Below are positions 48,901 to 55,878 of a stretch of DNA of 64,000 bases, piece after piece. The stretch comes from Nautilus pompilius. Taxonomy: Eukaryota > Mollusca > Cephalopoda > Nautilida > Nautilidae. The notes beneath the pieces are model-generated. The model saw only the letters and a list, made by a program, of their open reading frames with translations. It made no database searches and had not been told where the DNA came from. The stretch is taken from the NCBI GenBank assembly GCA_018389105.1, contig JACATO010001129.1, forward strand, positions 310,001 to 374,000, written 5' to 3'. Position numbers and translations under genes: made by a program. Each line of letters starts with the position of its first letter. Within the stretch, counting starts at the first letter, position 1.

Positions 48901-51050
48901 ACACTAATAGTTCTGTAATTCTTTTATATTTTTTTTCTGAAATGTATCATTCTATTTCAGTTATTGTCACACCTTTAAAGAATTTTGCTTTTGTTAAAAT
49001 TTTTGTGACCAATTATGAAAATTATAATTATTAAAACTTGTAGACATGATCATAAATCAAGATCCTATGATTTTTTTTTTTTTCAGTATTGTGGACCTGC
49101 AAATGGTAAGAGACAGACTTTTTTTGGCTTTTTTATATCAATAACTTTATTGGCCATGCCATGTTTAGATCAGCAAAATAACATAGGGCAGCACATAATA
49201 CCATTTAAACTGGGATCTAAATTAATTAAAACTACATAACAGAATGGTAATGTATGTTTGTTATTTTTAAAAAAAAGTAAATATACTGGTGATTTGGTAG
49301 ACTTTTCTTTAATCCCTAACTTACAAAATTTTACATTATTTTGATGGTTCCATCTTTTGTTTTGTTTTGGTAATTTCCTTTTAAACTTTGTAGGCAGACT
49401 CTTTGTCAAAAATTATTCATTTAATTTATTTTTTTAAGTTTTATTGCATTTCAAGCAGCTACTCAAGATTACTAAATAATTTTTCCTAACATCTAATCAC
49501 AACAACTTTTTTTTTAAACCTTTGACCCCATCAAACCACTTGTTTGGCATTATGCATTTCTTTCTCCAGACAGTTTTAAAACTTAAAATTTTAAACATAT
49601 TTTTATAGTACTTTCTCTAGGCTATCAAAGATTTTTTTTAATCTTTCTTCATAACTGAGACTGTGTATATTACTAATCATCCCAGCAATCCTTCACATAA
49701 ATCTTTCATGCCTAAGCCCACGTTCTAAAAAAGGGTTAGAATAATTATTTATACATATTTTTTTTAGGTTCTTTTTAATGGCTCAAAAATACTTGTCACA
49801 TTTAGTCTTTGGAATGCAACTAGCTGAAGGAATATGATTAAACAGAATTTTTTAAAATGCAAAATATTAGAAAAATCAACAATGCTTAATATCTTATTTG
49901 TGCATTGATAGAATTACATGTTCTTTAGAAGAATTCATTAAAAGTTTAAATTTGACCAAACCAAATACTTTAGATATGAACTGTACTAATTAATCTTGGA
50001 AAATAGATTCCTGGATGAGAAAAAACAATATGTAAAATTCTTTTAATGTCTTAGTTAAATTATTTGATTTTCTCAAGTGTTTTTTTTTTTTTTCATATCA
50101 ATAAAACAAAATGTGTTAATGAAAAAATAACTACAGTCTCTCTGACCTATTAGGAAACAAACAATAATCAGGATAGTACAAAATCAATTTTTTCTCAAAA
50201 TTTTTTAAATGTCACCAAATTTTGTTTAATATACATTATTACTTTTCTTACATTTTCATCATAGCCTCAAAATACTTCATTAAAGGATTATGGCCGACTT
50301 CAAAAAGATGGTGAGCTCAGAGTTAGGTCACACTTATACACTAAAATCCGTCCTAGGTGAGTTGTTTACTGTTGACAGATTGTGTACAAATGTACATATG
50401 ATGGATTTGGCAAGGGCAGGAGAAAAAATTGGGGAACATTTGGGTAGAAATTCTTTTCTTTAACCAAAAGAATGTATTGTTTATTGACATGCTTAAAGAA
50501 AAAATAATTATTGATATGTTGCCATCTATACTGATGTAAAATATTAGCTTTTTTCTTTATTTTATTTTACCTTTTCTATAAAATGTATCACAAATGCAGT
50601 CACAGAAAATGGTTTTTCTATCTATCATTTAATCCTATATGCTAGAAATGTGACAGTTCTTAATTAGTAGAGAAAAAATATCTATAAATTGTTTGTGATA
50701 TGCCTTATAATAGTAGTACATTATTGCAATTGTGATGATTATATTTTGACAAAAGCAAAAATTATTAGTATATTTTAAAGAAATGCTTTTAGTGTTTTTT
50801 TTTTTTTTAGGAAATCTAAAAATCAAAATCATATTTAAAATTCTTGAAAAGATTAATTGTTTTGAGAGAAATTGTTTCAAGTTTTAAAGAATTCAAAACT
50901 TTTTTATATAAAAGAAAAAAAATAGTAAATAAAATAATAATTATAAAATCATTGACCTGGTTTATCTTATTTTGTTGTAACTCAAAACCTTTTTCTTTGC
51001 TTAGGTATATTTTCTTGTTTGACAAAGTTATGCTGATGTGTAAATCAAGG
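6736..51050 (+). CDS. vav: Vav-family guanine-nucleotide exchange factor, N-terminal half (multi-exon)
   Basis: Splicing the exons listed below gives about 451 codons in one unbroken frame (with 4b and 5b). The CH domain covers residues 1-~115, the acidic tyrosine segment ~129-195, the DH domain ~200-390, and the PH domain starts at ~407. Vav proteins activate Rho/Rac GTPases downstream of tyrosine-kinase receptors. The CH and acidic segments hold the DH domain shut until the acidic tyrosines are phosphorylated (family knowledge). Diagnostic matches are [20 protein letters not shown] in CH, the DH helix motif [26 protein letters not shown], and [13 protein letters not shown] in PH. All introns are GT-AG and all phases agree. 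The end of PH, C1 and SH3-SH2-SH3 are absent, so the gene runs past the right edge. The host introns hold most of the transposons in the window. Confidence 0.95.
10880..11690 (-). mobile_element. Mariner transposase remnant (SETMAR-like)
   Basis: The reverse strand encodes the C-terminal two thirds of a mariner (DD34D) transposase in three shifted frames. It reads through the KKARSS linker, then [19 protein letters not shown], then [15 protein letters not shown] (about 11218-11175), HPLYSPDL and the terminal [15 protein letters not shown] block. The aspartate of the usual SPDLxPxD third catalytic position reads as asparagine (SPDLVLNN). The N-terminal helix-turn-helix half and clear terminal inverted repeats are missing, so the copy is dead and truncated. 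It differs in sequence from the two mariner copies at 47 kb and 55 kb. Confidence 0.8.
14290..14861. mobile_element. Tigger/MER2-like MITE
   Basis: The ends are imperfect inverted repeats. The left end starts CAGTTGTCCCCCGGTATTTG after a TA, and the right end read in reverse starts TAGTTGACCCCCGCG. Inner matching blocks extend the terminal similarity (AGCAAATAT on both sides, Gs and Cs clustered at both ends). The roughly 570-bp body is AT-rich and has no open frame. TIRs of CAGTxGTCCCCCxGTAT type with a TA target are typical of Tigger/pogo non-autonomous families such as MER2. Confidence 0.7.
15660..15776 (+). CDS. vav: vav exon 2 (CH domain)
   Basis: The exon has 39 codons in phase 0/0, starting [11 protein letters not shown] and ending LFDVKDFRK. 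The acceptor is TATTTTCAG and the donor [17 protein letters not shown] and DLFDV-DF are conserved directly after MSQ in Vav CH domains, which fixes both splice sites. Confidence 0.95.
15874..15929 (+). CDS. vav: vav exon 3 (end of CH domain)
   Basis: The exon encodes [18 protein letters not shown] plus two bases (AG) of a split codon, with acceptor ACATCAG and donor GTAAGT. It matches the last CH helix of Vav (V-I-Y-T-L-S-x-LS...AQN-). The split codon becomes Arg when joined to exon 4a and Ser when joined to exon 4b. Confidence 0.93.
17783..17861. mobile_element. Left piece of a pogo/Jerky-like element split by the Tigger insertion
   Basis: The terminal-repeat-like string GTGCTGTGTATTATACAC lies at 17791-17808, with ATAATTCGCACCCC behind it. 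It closely resembles the GTGCCGTGTATTATACGC string near 23060 next to the Jerky-like transposase. The Tigger element at 17862-20367 interrupts it. Removing that element and one TA rejoins AAAATTGTATA to ATTCCCATTATAATACAC at 20368 onward. Confidence 0.5.
17862..20367 (+). mobile_element. Full-length decayed Tigger/pogo DNA transposon
   Basis: The element begins CAGTCAAACCTTGGTTATCC. It ends with GGATAATCGAGGTTTAACTG, the inverted repeat of the start, and is flanked by TA on both sides (17860-17861 and 20368-20369). At about 2.5 kb it has the length of an autonomous Tigger. It encloses one transposase gene in the + direction, preceded by a GC-richer leader (18100-18480). TIR, TA target and transposase type agree on the pogo/Tigger class. 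Confidence 0.88.
18488..20011 (+). pseudogene. Tigger/Jerky-type transposase (pogo family), inactivated
   Basis: The frame starts [19 protein letters not shown], a psq/CENP-B type N-terminal helix-turn-helix. It continues with [15 protein letters not shown] (CENP-B second DNA-binding helix), the first catalytic block [18 protein letters not shown], the block [16 protein letters not shown], and a C-terminal basic tail ending in a stop at 20009-20011. The roughly 508-codon span is the usual length of the family. Several frameshifts and stops break it. Two catalytic aspartates look lost: NADES reads as NANES, and QPMDQG reads as QPFIQG. It is the cargo of the surrounding Tigger element. Confidence 0.85.
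20368..20530. mobile_element. Right piece of the pogo/Jerky-like element split by the Tigger insertion
   Basis: The block right after the Tigger end (ATTCCCATTATAATACACATGC and the GC-richer GATTGGACCAACCTGAAGGA region to about 20530) continues the element whose left end is at 17783. The far terminal repeat was not recognised, so the right border is approximate. Confidence 0.4.
21378..21438. repeat. Alternating purine-pyrimidine tract
   Basis: A (TG)n run passes into ATGCATGTGCATGCATATGC and GTGCACGTGCATGCAC. Purines and pyrimidines alternate perfectly over 21378-21416 and again over 21418-21438. Such tracts are prone to adopt Z-DNA and also contain several self-complementary NdeI/NsiI-type hexamers. 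No gene function is implied. Confidence 0.75.
21730..22250 (+). pseudogene. Non-LTR retrotransposon reverse transcriptase remnant
   Basis: Heavily decayed matches to LINE reverse transcriptase occur in order: [10 protein letters not shown] (about 21750-21780, the FADD catalytic motif) and, further on, a [10 protein letters not shown] / [16 protein letters not shown] pair (about 22145-22230). The second pair fits the thumb segment of jockey/CR1-type RTs (W-S-P-Y-x-KDI-x-LEK-IQRR-x-TKMI). Stops and shifts occur throughout. The family is inferred from these motifs alone. Confidence 0.5.
23045..24170 (-). mobile_element. Jerky/pogo-like transposase fragment with 3' terminal region
   Basis: On the reverse strand two open frames join across a shift. 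The first (about 24166-23819) has [18 protein letters not shown] and a PAIIPGV block. The second (about 23819-23556) has [25 protein letters not shown] and [12 protein letters not shown]. This is the C-terminal half of a DDE transposase of the Jerky/pogo class (usual order: LDAFRCH, L-A-V-IPGG-T-LQPLDV, then the W-EAW...SF..C-ISNA-DG-ED tail). The gene ends near 23500. Beyond it lies GTGCCGTGTATTATACGC (about 23061-23078), a likely terminal repeat also seen at 17791. The N-terminal half is missing. Confidence 0.75.
24590..24850 (+). pseudogene. hAT transposase fragment (GTF2IRD2/ZBED5-like)
   Basis: One frame with two stops reads [20 protein letters not shown], then [32 protein letters not shown] and LKAGNLVYF. 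This is the characteristic segment W-L-x-DLAFL-D-T-HLN-LN-x-LQG-x-QLI-x-MY of the GTF2IRD2/ZBED5 group of hAT-derived transposases. Only about 80 codons are recognisable. The flanking open frame 24279-24467 could be part of the same element but has no diagnostic motif. Confidence 0.6.
24945..25823. repeat. 34-bp direct repeat pair flanking ~810 bp
   Basis: The 34-bp stretch at 24945-24978, which begins GATATTTGAAATTAACAAAG, recurs at 25790-25823 with one mismatch. Both copies have AAATTTGTCCTT next to them, after the first and before the second. The intervening AT-rich sequence has no coding signal. Confidence 0.7.
26321..26568. repeat. Two-copy direct repeat, ~102 bp each, period 146
   Basis: A block starting GATGTAGCCAAGATATTTTC at 26321 recurs at 26467. 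Similarity continues through GGTCAGGTAATTGGCTTG and ATTTTTCA-TTTATACAGG to about 26422 and 26568. The copies differ at several positions, so the duplication is not recent. No coding content. Confidence 0.75.
27982..28053 (+). CDS. vav: vav exon 4a (acidic segment, alternative copy)
   Basis: The exon is 72 nt, enters in phase 2 and leaves in phase 2. It reads [19 protein letters not shown] then EDLA. The acceptor is TTTTTCAATTGTAG and the donor GTAAGT. With exon 3 the split codon is Arg, giving ...LRGF-, which fits the family (KGFRPFP in Vav2-like proteins). YYNTLEDLA aligns with the first regulatory tyrosine block (VYRSLEELA / IYSGLSD). It is a second version of exon 4b, which lies 138 nt downstream with the same phases. 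Confidence 0.75.
28192..28269 (+). CDS. vav: vav exon 4b (acidic segment, first regulatory tyrosine)
   Basis: The exon is 78 nt in phase 2/2 and reads [20 protein letters not shown] then LKDMAL. The acceptor is GCTTGTAG and the donor [14 protein letters not shown] matches the first phospho-tyrosine motif of Vav (Tyr142 in human VAV1), which packs on the DH active site in the inhibited state. Exon 4a is an alternative copy. Using both would stay in frame. Confidence 0.9.
28450..28800 (-). pseudogene. Mariner-superfamily transposase C-terminal remnant
   Basis: The reverse strand reads FLDEQFTGA, then [20 protein letters not shown] followed by VMKNKV. It continues with decayed matches to the RLDVC...HFEHL tail (TTCAAAATGTTCACTTC at 28470-28486). 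The Y-S-PDL-x-PDFFLWG-K-KVY block belongs to a mariner/IS630-type transposase group that is very common in arthropods. The catalytic-domain N-terminus is gone and stops are present. Confidence 0.6.
31640..32725 (+). pseudogene. Unclassified dispersed-repeat protein remnant
   Basis: Successive frames read [18 protein letters not shown], then [20 protein letters not shown] (about 32068-32127), [70 protein letters not shown] and [14 protein letters not shown]. The order matches a multi-copy protein family I recall from spider and other arthropod genomes, where it is repeat-borne and of unknown function. A cysteine-rich segment (usually after the LKV-x-LL block) appears to be deleted, and at least two frameshifts or stops separate the blocks. 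I cannot assign a transposon class. Confidence 0.55.
33185..33775 (+). pseudogene. LINE endonuclease-reverse transcriptase C-terminal remnant
   Basis: In order, through several shifts, it reads [49 protein letters not shown], a decayed RWLGHV-RM block, RKLV, and a terminal cysteine motif (C-N-K-C then H at about 33680-33735). This is the C-terminal part of jockey/RTE-like LINE polymerases, where LLYGSE-WT-Y-RH-x-L-x-F-x-R-LR-IL-I-W is followed by the C-x2-C-x(11)-H zinc knuckle. It is dead and 5'-truncated. Confidence 0.65.
36650..36752 (+). CDS. vav: vav exon 5a (acidic segment, alternative copy)
   Basis: The exon is 103 nt. One base completes the split codon, then 34 codons follow: [19 protein letters not shown], then [15 protein letters not shown]. 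The acceptor is TTATTCCAG and the donor GTAACA. It enters in phase 2 and leaves in phase 0. VY and IYEDL fall at the second and third regulatory tyrosines of Vav (Tyr160 and Tyr174 in human VAV1). Joining it to 5b would read CAG-TGA, a stop at the junction, so 5a and 5b cannot both be used productively. Confidence 0.88.
36753..38069 (+). other. Intron between exons 5a and 5b
   Basis: The 1317-nt AT-rich spacer has no transposon or coding block that I could recognise. If 5a/5b are mutually exclusive, docking or selector elements might lie here, but none was evident by eye. Confidence 0.7.
38070..38190 (+). CDS. vav: vav exon 5b (acidic segment, second and third regulatory tyrosines)
   Basis: The exon is 121 nt. 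One base is followed by 40 codons: [20 protein letters not shown], then [13 protein letters not shown] and TPEYFSA. The acceptor is TTATGTAG and the donor GTAAGT. It has the same phases as 5a (in 2, out 0). ELYDVV and DDIYEHL match Tyr160 (EDLYDCV) and Tyr174 (DEIYEDL) of VAV1. It has one extra tyrosine (VVYEEEE) and a longer acidic run than 5a. Skipping both 5a and 5b would throw exon 6 out of frame. Confidence 0.92.
38969..39067 (+). CDS. vav: vav exon 6 (start of DH domain)
   Basis: The exon has 33 codons in phase 0/0: [20 protein letters not shown], then [13 protein letters not shown]. The acceptor is TATTTCCAG and the donor [22 protein letters not shown] is the first DH helix (conserved region 1), equivalent to CLREIQQTEEKY-TL in vertebrate Vav. 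Its glutamate contacts the switch I region of Rac in known DH-GTPase structures. Confidence 0.95.
40026..40094 (+). CDS. vav: vav exon 7 (DH domain)
   Basis: The exon has 23 codons in phase 0/0: [20 protein letters not shown], then NIE. The acceptor is TTTTTTTAG and the donor GTGAGA. It matches HFLKPLQRFL-PQDIEIIFINIE of Vav almost position by position. Confidence 0.95.
40767..40967 (+). CDS. vav: vav exon 8 (DH domain)
   Basis: The exon has 67 codons in phase 0/0, from [17 protein letters not shown] through [17 protein letters not shown] to NDVFKQNIE. The acceptor is GATCTTTCAG and the donor GTAGGT. LL-VH-xF and F-K-KFLIYG-CS are DH helices 3-5 of Vav. The open frame runs a few codons past the donor, so the GTAGGT site and the conserved junction to exon 9 set the end. 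Confidence 0.95.
41578..41673 (+). CDS. vav: vav exon 9 (DH domain core)
   Basis: The exon has 32 codons in phase 0/0, starting [19 protein letters not shown] and ending [13 protein letters not shown]. The acceptor is CCTTTTGTAG and the donor [18 protein letters not shown] is DH conserved region 3, the main GTPase-contact helix. [12 protein letters not shown] is nearly invariant in Vav. Confidence 0.96.
43143..43214 (+). CDS. vav: vav exon 10 (DH domain)
   Basis: The exon has 24 codons in phase 0/0, [20 protein letters not shown] then EVMQ. The acceptor is TTTGTTTTAG and the donor GTAAGC. It fits EL-KHT...L--AL-AM- of Vav and joins directly to the ...LLLK end of exon 9. Confidence 0.94.
43215..46998 (+). 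other. vav intron 10
   Basis: The 3.8-kb intron is AT-rich and non-coding. An open frame at 44524-44823 has no domain and no flanking splice context. No transposon was recognised. Confidence 0.75.
46999..47072 (+). CDS. vav: vav exon 11 (end of DH, start of DH-PH linker)
   Basis: The exon reads [20 protein letters not shown] then EIQN, plus two bases (AG) of an arginine/serine codon. It starts in phase 0 and leaves in phase 2. The acceptor is TTTATAG and the donor [17 protein letters not shown] is one of the most diagnostic Vav strings (last DH helix). The open frame extends past the donor, but the conserved continuation is found only at exon 12. Confidence 0.95.
47229..48435 (+). mobile_element. 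SETMAR-like mariner element, copy A
   Basis: The element has 1207 bp between TA dinucleotides (47227-47228 and 48436-48437). The left end reads AAGTCTGTTGAAAAAGTATC and the right end GGATACTTTTTTAACAGACC, an inverted pair. It encodes a degenerate mariner transposase in the + direction. The HTH region reads [40 protein letters not shown] and [15 protein letters not shown]. It then goes through frameshifts to HAPYSPDM and the terminal [19 protein letters not shown] (48300-48360). It sits in vav intron 11 in the sense direction and matches copy B at 54615-55878. Confidence 0.9.
49087..49105 (+). CDS. vav: vav exon 12 (19-nt microexon, DH-PH linker)
   Basis: The exon is only 19 nt. One base completes the serine codon left by exon 11, then IVDLQM follows, leaving in phase 0. 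A long T-tract ending CAG precedes it and the donor is GTAAGA. The peptide ...NRSIVDLQM aligns with FQ-SIENL(D/Q) between DH and PH in Vav, and the phases fit both neighbours. That makes it credible despite its size. Confidence 0.85.
50265..50356 (+). CDS. vav: vav exon 13 (start of PH domain)
   Basis: The exon reads [20 protein letters not shown] then [10 protein letters not shown], plus two bases of a split Arg codon. It starts in phase 0 and leaves in phase 2. The acceptor is TTCATCATAG and the donor GTGAGT. YGR-KIDGELKV-S is the first PH strand of Vav. Confidence 0.95.
51005..51050 (+). CDS. vav: vav exon 14 (PH domain)
   Basis: The exon has one base plus 15 codons, [15 protein letters not shown], and leaves in phase 0. 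The acceptor is TTTGCTTAG and the donor GTGAGT. It matches RY-FLFDKV-I-CKR of Vav PH domains. It is the last exon I can assign with confidence. The next expected block (GDSYDLKD-like) was not found before 64000. Confidence 0.94.
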
Positions 51051-52034
51051 GTGAGTAATTTTCTGTGAAATAGGATCTGTTTATTCATTTTTAACTTGTT
51101 TCTCTATTATCTTCAACCAAATTAACACTGCATGATCATGATAAAAACATATTGGTTGAACATCTCTTTCACATTTCAGCTTTGTAATCCCTTTGTTTCT
51201 AGAGAACTGAATTGATTTACATGTTTTTAAACAATGTTTTCAGGAATAGTATTAGTATTATTTTATTGTGGATTTGAATAAACCTATGGAGCATGTTATA
51301 ACCCTTTTGATGTATTATTTTTATGATGCTATTTTTTACCCAATAATTTTTTAAATTTTTTTACAGACTGGAAATCTAGTAATGAAACTCTGTTATCATT
51401 ATTTGCACAGTGTTTTATTTTTCTTGTTCTGATAAATTCTGCATATTTGACAAGAAAAAAGTTCAACTTTTATTTTTATTTTTGTTTAATTCTAACTTTA
51501 TTATGTCTGTTTTTAACATTTTCCAGTGTTACCTTATCAACATTGCTCCTTTGCTTAAATAATGTCTATTTTATTTCATCTGAGGTTCTTGTGGTTATAG
51601 CAATGATTTCAAGGAAAAAAAAATAAATTAGATATAAGGGAGGAAAATTAATAATAATAAAAATAAATAGATATGTACTGCTAATTTTTAAATTTAAATA
51701 TGAAACCATTAAAATGTTTTTTGTGGTTGAGTTTTGATAAATTTAAGATTGCTTGACAACAGAATTCTTGTTTGTTTAACTTATAATTTATTCATGTATC
51801 ATTTATTATGATGACACATAATTATATATACATATCTGCCTGAGTTTGCTATATTTCATTAATAAAACTTTTCATTTATAATTATTATCAAAAACTGTGG
51901 TTGTTGAGCAGATTTGGGTTGAATTGGTGTTGTTTAAAATCTCTAGTAATAGTAGGTGATACTATTGGATAATTTTAGTTATTAATAGTTTTAAATTTTT
52001 CTCTCTTAGTGAAACACACTAACAATTAATAGTA

Positions 52035-52392
52035 CACACAGTCGTCAACTTATGACCGCGTTCCCTTCTGACCGACCAGTCATAAGTCAAATTGGACGTA
52101 AGTCGGACCTGTATATCTATAGATTCCACATTACCATATGTATAGTACTGAATAATAAAGATATCGTAGAAGGTTTAGGGGGTATTGAAATATAAATAAA
52201 TGCAGACAAAACCAATATATAGAGATAAATGTAGACGAAACCAATGCTGGTGAACGACTGAACATGGGAAGATGAGTGCTACCAGCCACAATGCAGAAAC
52301 AATTGTACACCCAGCTGGCTTGAGCTGGGAAACACTGCCAGATGTGCGGTCACGGTCGTAGAGTCGAACAGTCGTAAGTCATTGACTGTCTG
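52035..52392. mobile_element. pogo/Tigger-like MITE
   Basis: The left end reads CACAGTCGTCAACTTATGAC after TA (52033-52034). The right end in reverse reads CAGACAGTCAATGACTTACG, followed by TA (52393-52394). Internal blocks ACGTAAGTCGG and GTCGTAAGTC mirror each other. The body of about 358 bp has no open frame. TA target and TIR style fit a non-autonomous pogo/Tigger family different from the one at 14290. Confidence 0.72.
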
Positions 52393-52979
52393 TATATGCA
52401 TACTTCATTGTTTATTTTAATGAAACAAATTATCTTTATTTTAAATGGCATGCCTAAGGATTATTGTTTCTTGCCAGCATTATACAGTACTATTAGGTTA
52501 GATCTGCATTATAAGTTTGATACTTATCACAACAGACAGAGCTGTTTTGTAGTATAGCCTTTTCTGAATTAATTAGATAATTACCACTTGCTGTGATTAT
52601 TGTTAACGGCAGGGGTTCTCGTACTTACGATATCGCAACCCCCCTAAAATGATAAATGAATTTTTGAAACCATTCCCTGTGAATAGAACTGATTCCATCG
52701 GGGTTAGGCTTTGGCAAGAAACAGATATTCAGACAGAAGTAGTGATTTAAAAGGATATTTTTTTACTAATTCAACTACATTTCATGAACATTTGGGCAAA
52801 TTGCATGCATTCAGTCTTTTTCTGTTGTTGTTGTAATAACAACAAAGAGAACAAACTGAAATCAAATTTATTAACAAAGACTTATTAAGCTTATTAAGTT
52901 GTTTTCTACTGTATATCCAGCGTATTTTTTCAACAAATCTCTCAGTCCAGAAAAGTGGCATGTCTGAATATACCACTAA

Positions 52980-53922
52980 CTTTTTAATGGGAAGGATGGG
53001 CTTGCTGGCTTTTGCATAATTCCTGAAATATGAGTGCAATTTTCAAGTCAGCCACTCTCATTTCTCATTCCACATTTATTTTTGATCGGTATTTGTTTTT
53101 TTTTGCAGCAACTGTAGAAAACCCTGACTTGCACAAATAGGATGTTGCAAACGGAATCAGTAATCTTGTAGGCTTTGCACTTAGTTTTTTGTACTCGTTT
53201 TGCACACTGATCCAAAATTCAAAGAGAAACATTGTTGGGAATTTTATTTTCAAAGAAGTGTCAGCAGAGAATCAATGAATTGTTCCTCCTCGGTAGTTTA
53301 GTGCTATCTGTGGCCTCATCTATCTGAATGGCAAATGGTTTCTTATTTTTTCAATTAGTTGCTAATTTAGATCCTTTGCAATTTGGTGGGAAACAGTGTC
53401 AGTAGACAAAGAGATACTTAAAAACTGTTTGTCACTTGACTCCCCCAACATAGTTGTCACCATATCAATAGCTGCTGGAAAAATTAAATTTTCTCCAATT
53501 GTGTGGGGCTTTTTGCATTAGGCGATTCTGTATGCAACTTGATAAGAAGCTAAAAGTGGTTTCAAAGGAACAATTATATGTTTATCTAGACTGACATTTT
53601 GCTGCTTCATCTCATCTCTCCTTTGAATGAAAAAATCTTGAAATTTGTTAGCTAAGTGTGCATGACTTGTTTCCAGATGTCATTTTAGTTTGCTTGGCTT
53701 CATACTCTCAGCAGATAACATTTTACGACAAATAACACACTGAGACTGTTCTTCTCCAGTAACAAAAACACTTGTGAAACCAAAAGATATGTAACTTTCA
53801 TCATACTTTCTTGACTTAAGCTTGCTTTTATCAGCACTACCAGTAGATTGGTCATCTTTAGCTTTTCTCTTAATACCAACAAAGATTTTTCCATTTTGAG
53901 AGCTTAAAATTAAAAATAACAA
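52980..53922 (-). pseudogene. ZBED5-like hAT transposase, internally deleted
   Basis: On the reverse strand it starts near 53922. A K/R-rich leader and KYDESYISFGFTS come before a BED zinc finger (CVICRKMLSAESMKPSKLK, then HLETSH), followed by KPHTIGENLIFPAAIDM, TMLGESSDKQFLSISLSTDT and QLIEKIRNHL. The sequence then jumps to the C-terminal hAT dimerisation block KIKFPTMFLFEFWISV, TRLLIPFATSYLCKSGFSTV and KYRSKINVE. The central RNase H-like catalytic core is missing (about 940 bp where a full gene needs about 1.8 kb). Stops are present, for example just after SKLK and after INVE. Confidence 0.8.
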
Positions 53923-54614
53923 CTAAAAATACTGAACTTTACTAACACACACTTTTACAGACACTCTAAAGACTACAGATATAGTACTATACACCACACC
54001 ACCAGAGAGAGACAAATGTTTCCAAGAGAAGTCAAACCTGACTATTGGAGTTCAGTGTCAATCGATCACCAATATCTGCTAATAGCTTGTCACATGATAA
54101 ATAGGTGTCAGTTGCCGATTTAAATTGCGTTAAAAACCCTATTCCATGACATACATTATGTTTACAATAAAGCAAATTACAAAACTTTATCAATGTTTTT
54201 AACATAACGACAGATTTTCACCTGATAACTGGGACAGAAGTGAAATCAGGAAATTTCTTGCTGCCACCACCACTGGTGATGTTGAAAAGTGAAAGAAATA
54301 AACTGAAAGTAATATATTCATATTTCTAGAAATTAAACAAACAATAATTATTATTAAACAACATGAGTTTCTGCCTCATATGTTTGGAAGCTGGAAATTA
54401 TGCCCTTGTTTTCTATTCACCAGTTTATTGGAGAGTGCTGAGAGGCTAGCTCAATGTAGTCTACAAATTTATCAAGAGTTTTCAGGATGTGGCTTGGATC
54501 TCCATCAGAATTTGATCAGATACGAATTTATTAACTCCTCTTGAATTCCTTACATGTTGCACACCATCCTTTTCTTTAGAATTTTCCACTGCCTCCAGCT
54601 TCCAAACACATTTT

Positions 54615-55878
54615 GTTTTGGTCTGTCGAAAAATTATCTGACCTTAGGCTTGGAAAAAAAAAATTACATACTTGGTGGGGTTCAATTGCTAATCCCCTTC
54701 AAAGTAGGCCCCTTCTGCCTCCACACACTTAGCCCAGCGATCCTTCCACTGTTCGAAGCACGTCTGGAATGCTTCTTCAGGAATGGCTCTCGGCTTCGTT
54801 GTCACATTCCGCATGATGTCCTCTCAGCTCTCAAAGCGGGAGCCTTTCAGTGGCATCTTCATTTTTGGGAACAATCAGAAGTCAGAAGGAGCCGTGTCTG
54901 GAGAGTAGGGAGCCTAACGAATTAGCGAAATTCCTTTCTTTGCCAAGAAACTTTGGATCAACTGCAACAAATGAGCCGGAGCATTGTCATGATGCAGCTG
55001 CCAGTTTTGCGAAGCCCACAGACCCAGTATCTTGTGCTGAACTGCATCATGAAGACATCGGAGGACTTCCTGATAGTACTCCTTTGTAACTGTTTGTCCT
55101 CCTCATGCGTATTCATGATGCACAACGCCTCAGTAGTCGAAGAAAAGAGTCAGCATCACCTTGATTTTGCTCCAGACCTGATGTGCTTTTTTGGGCCTTG
55201 GCGACATTGGGTGTTTCCACTGTGATGACTGAGCTTTGGTTTCCAGCTCGTACCTGTACACCCACATCTCATCTCAAGACGGAGTTGTTGTTGTTCCTGA
55301 AAAAGCAGCTTGGGCACAAATTTCGCTGTCACTCTGCACAAGCCCAAATCCTCCTTTAAAATTGCATGTGCAGAATGTTTACTGATCCCAACCTCATCAC
55401 CAATTTCCTGCACCGTCAAACGACAATCCTCCATCATCAAGGTCTGCATTTTCTCGATAACAACTGCATTGCGGCTTGTTGACGGCCTTCCTAAATGCTG
55501 GTCACTCCACCGATGTGTGGCCATCTTTGAACCTGTTGTACAATTCTTTTATTTGGGTAATACCCATGGCATTGTCACCAAAAGCCTGTTGAATTTTGCG
55601 AATTGTTTCCACTTGGGTATCTCCAAGTTTTTGGCAAAACTTGATGCATGATTGTTACTTCACACGTTCCGTCATCATGGACGAAATGAAATTGTGACAA
55701 GTGGTACAGCACCTCACACGATGGCTGCCTGACAGCGACTGATGCATCCAGCAAGCCTGCCAAAAACCGCACATGCACATGAAGGCAGGCAGCTCCACTA
55801 TGCACACTTTTGCCTCCCTAACATCATTACTTCCCACGGGAAAAAATGAAGTCGGATACTTTTTTGACAGACCTCGTA
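54615..55878 (-). mobile_element. SETMAR-like mariner element, copy B
   Basis: This is the same family as copy A, in the opposite orientation. Reading in reverse from 55878, the end is ACGAGGTCTGTCAAAAAAGT and then the same leader as copy A (GGAGGCAAAAGTG). The far end at 54621 reads GTCTGTCGAAAAATTATCTG. The reverse strand encodes [40 protein letters not shown] and LKEDLGLCRVTAKFVPKL in one frame (55156-55524). Other frames give the catalytic and C-terminal parts. TA is seen at the right border, but the left one is not preserved. It lies inside the hAT element. Confidence 0.88.
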
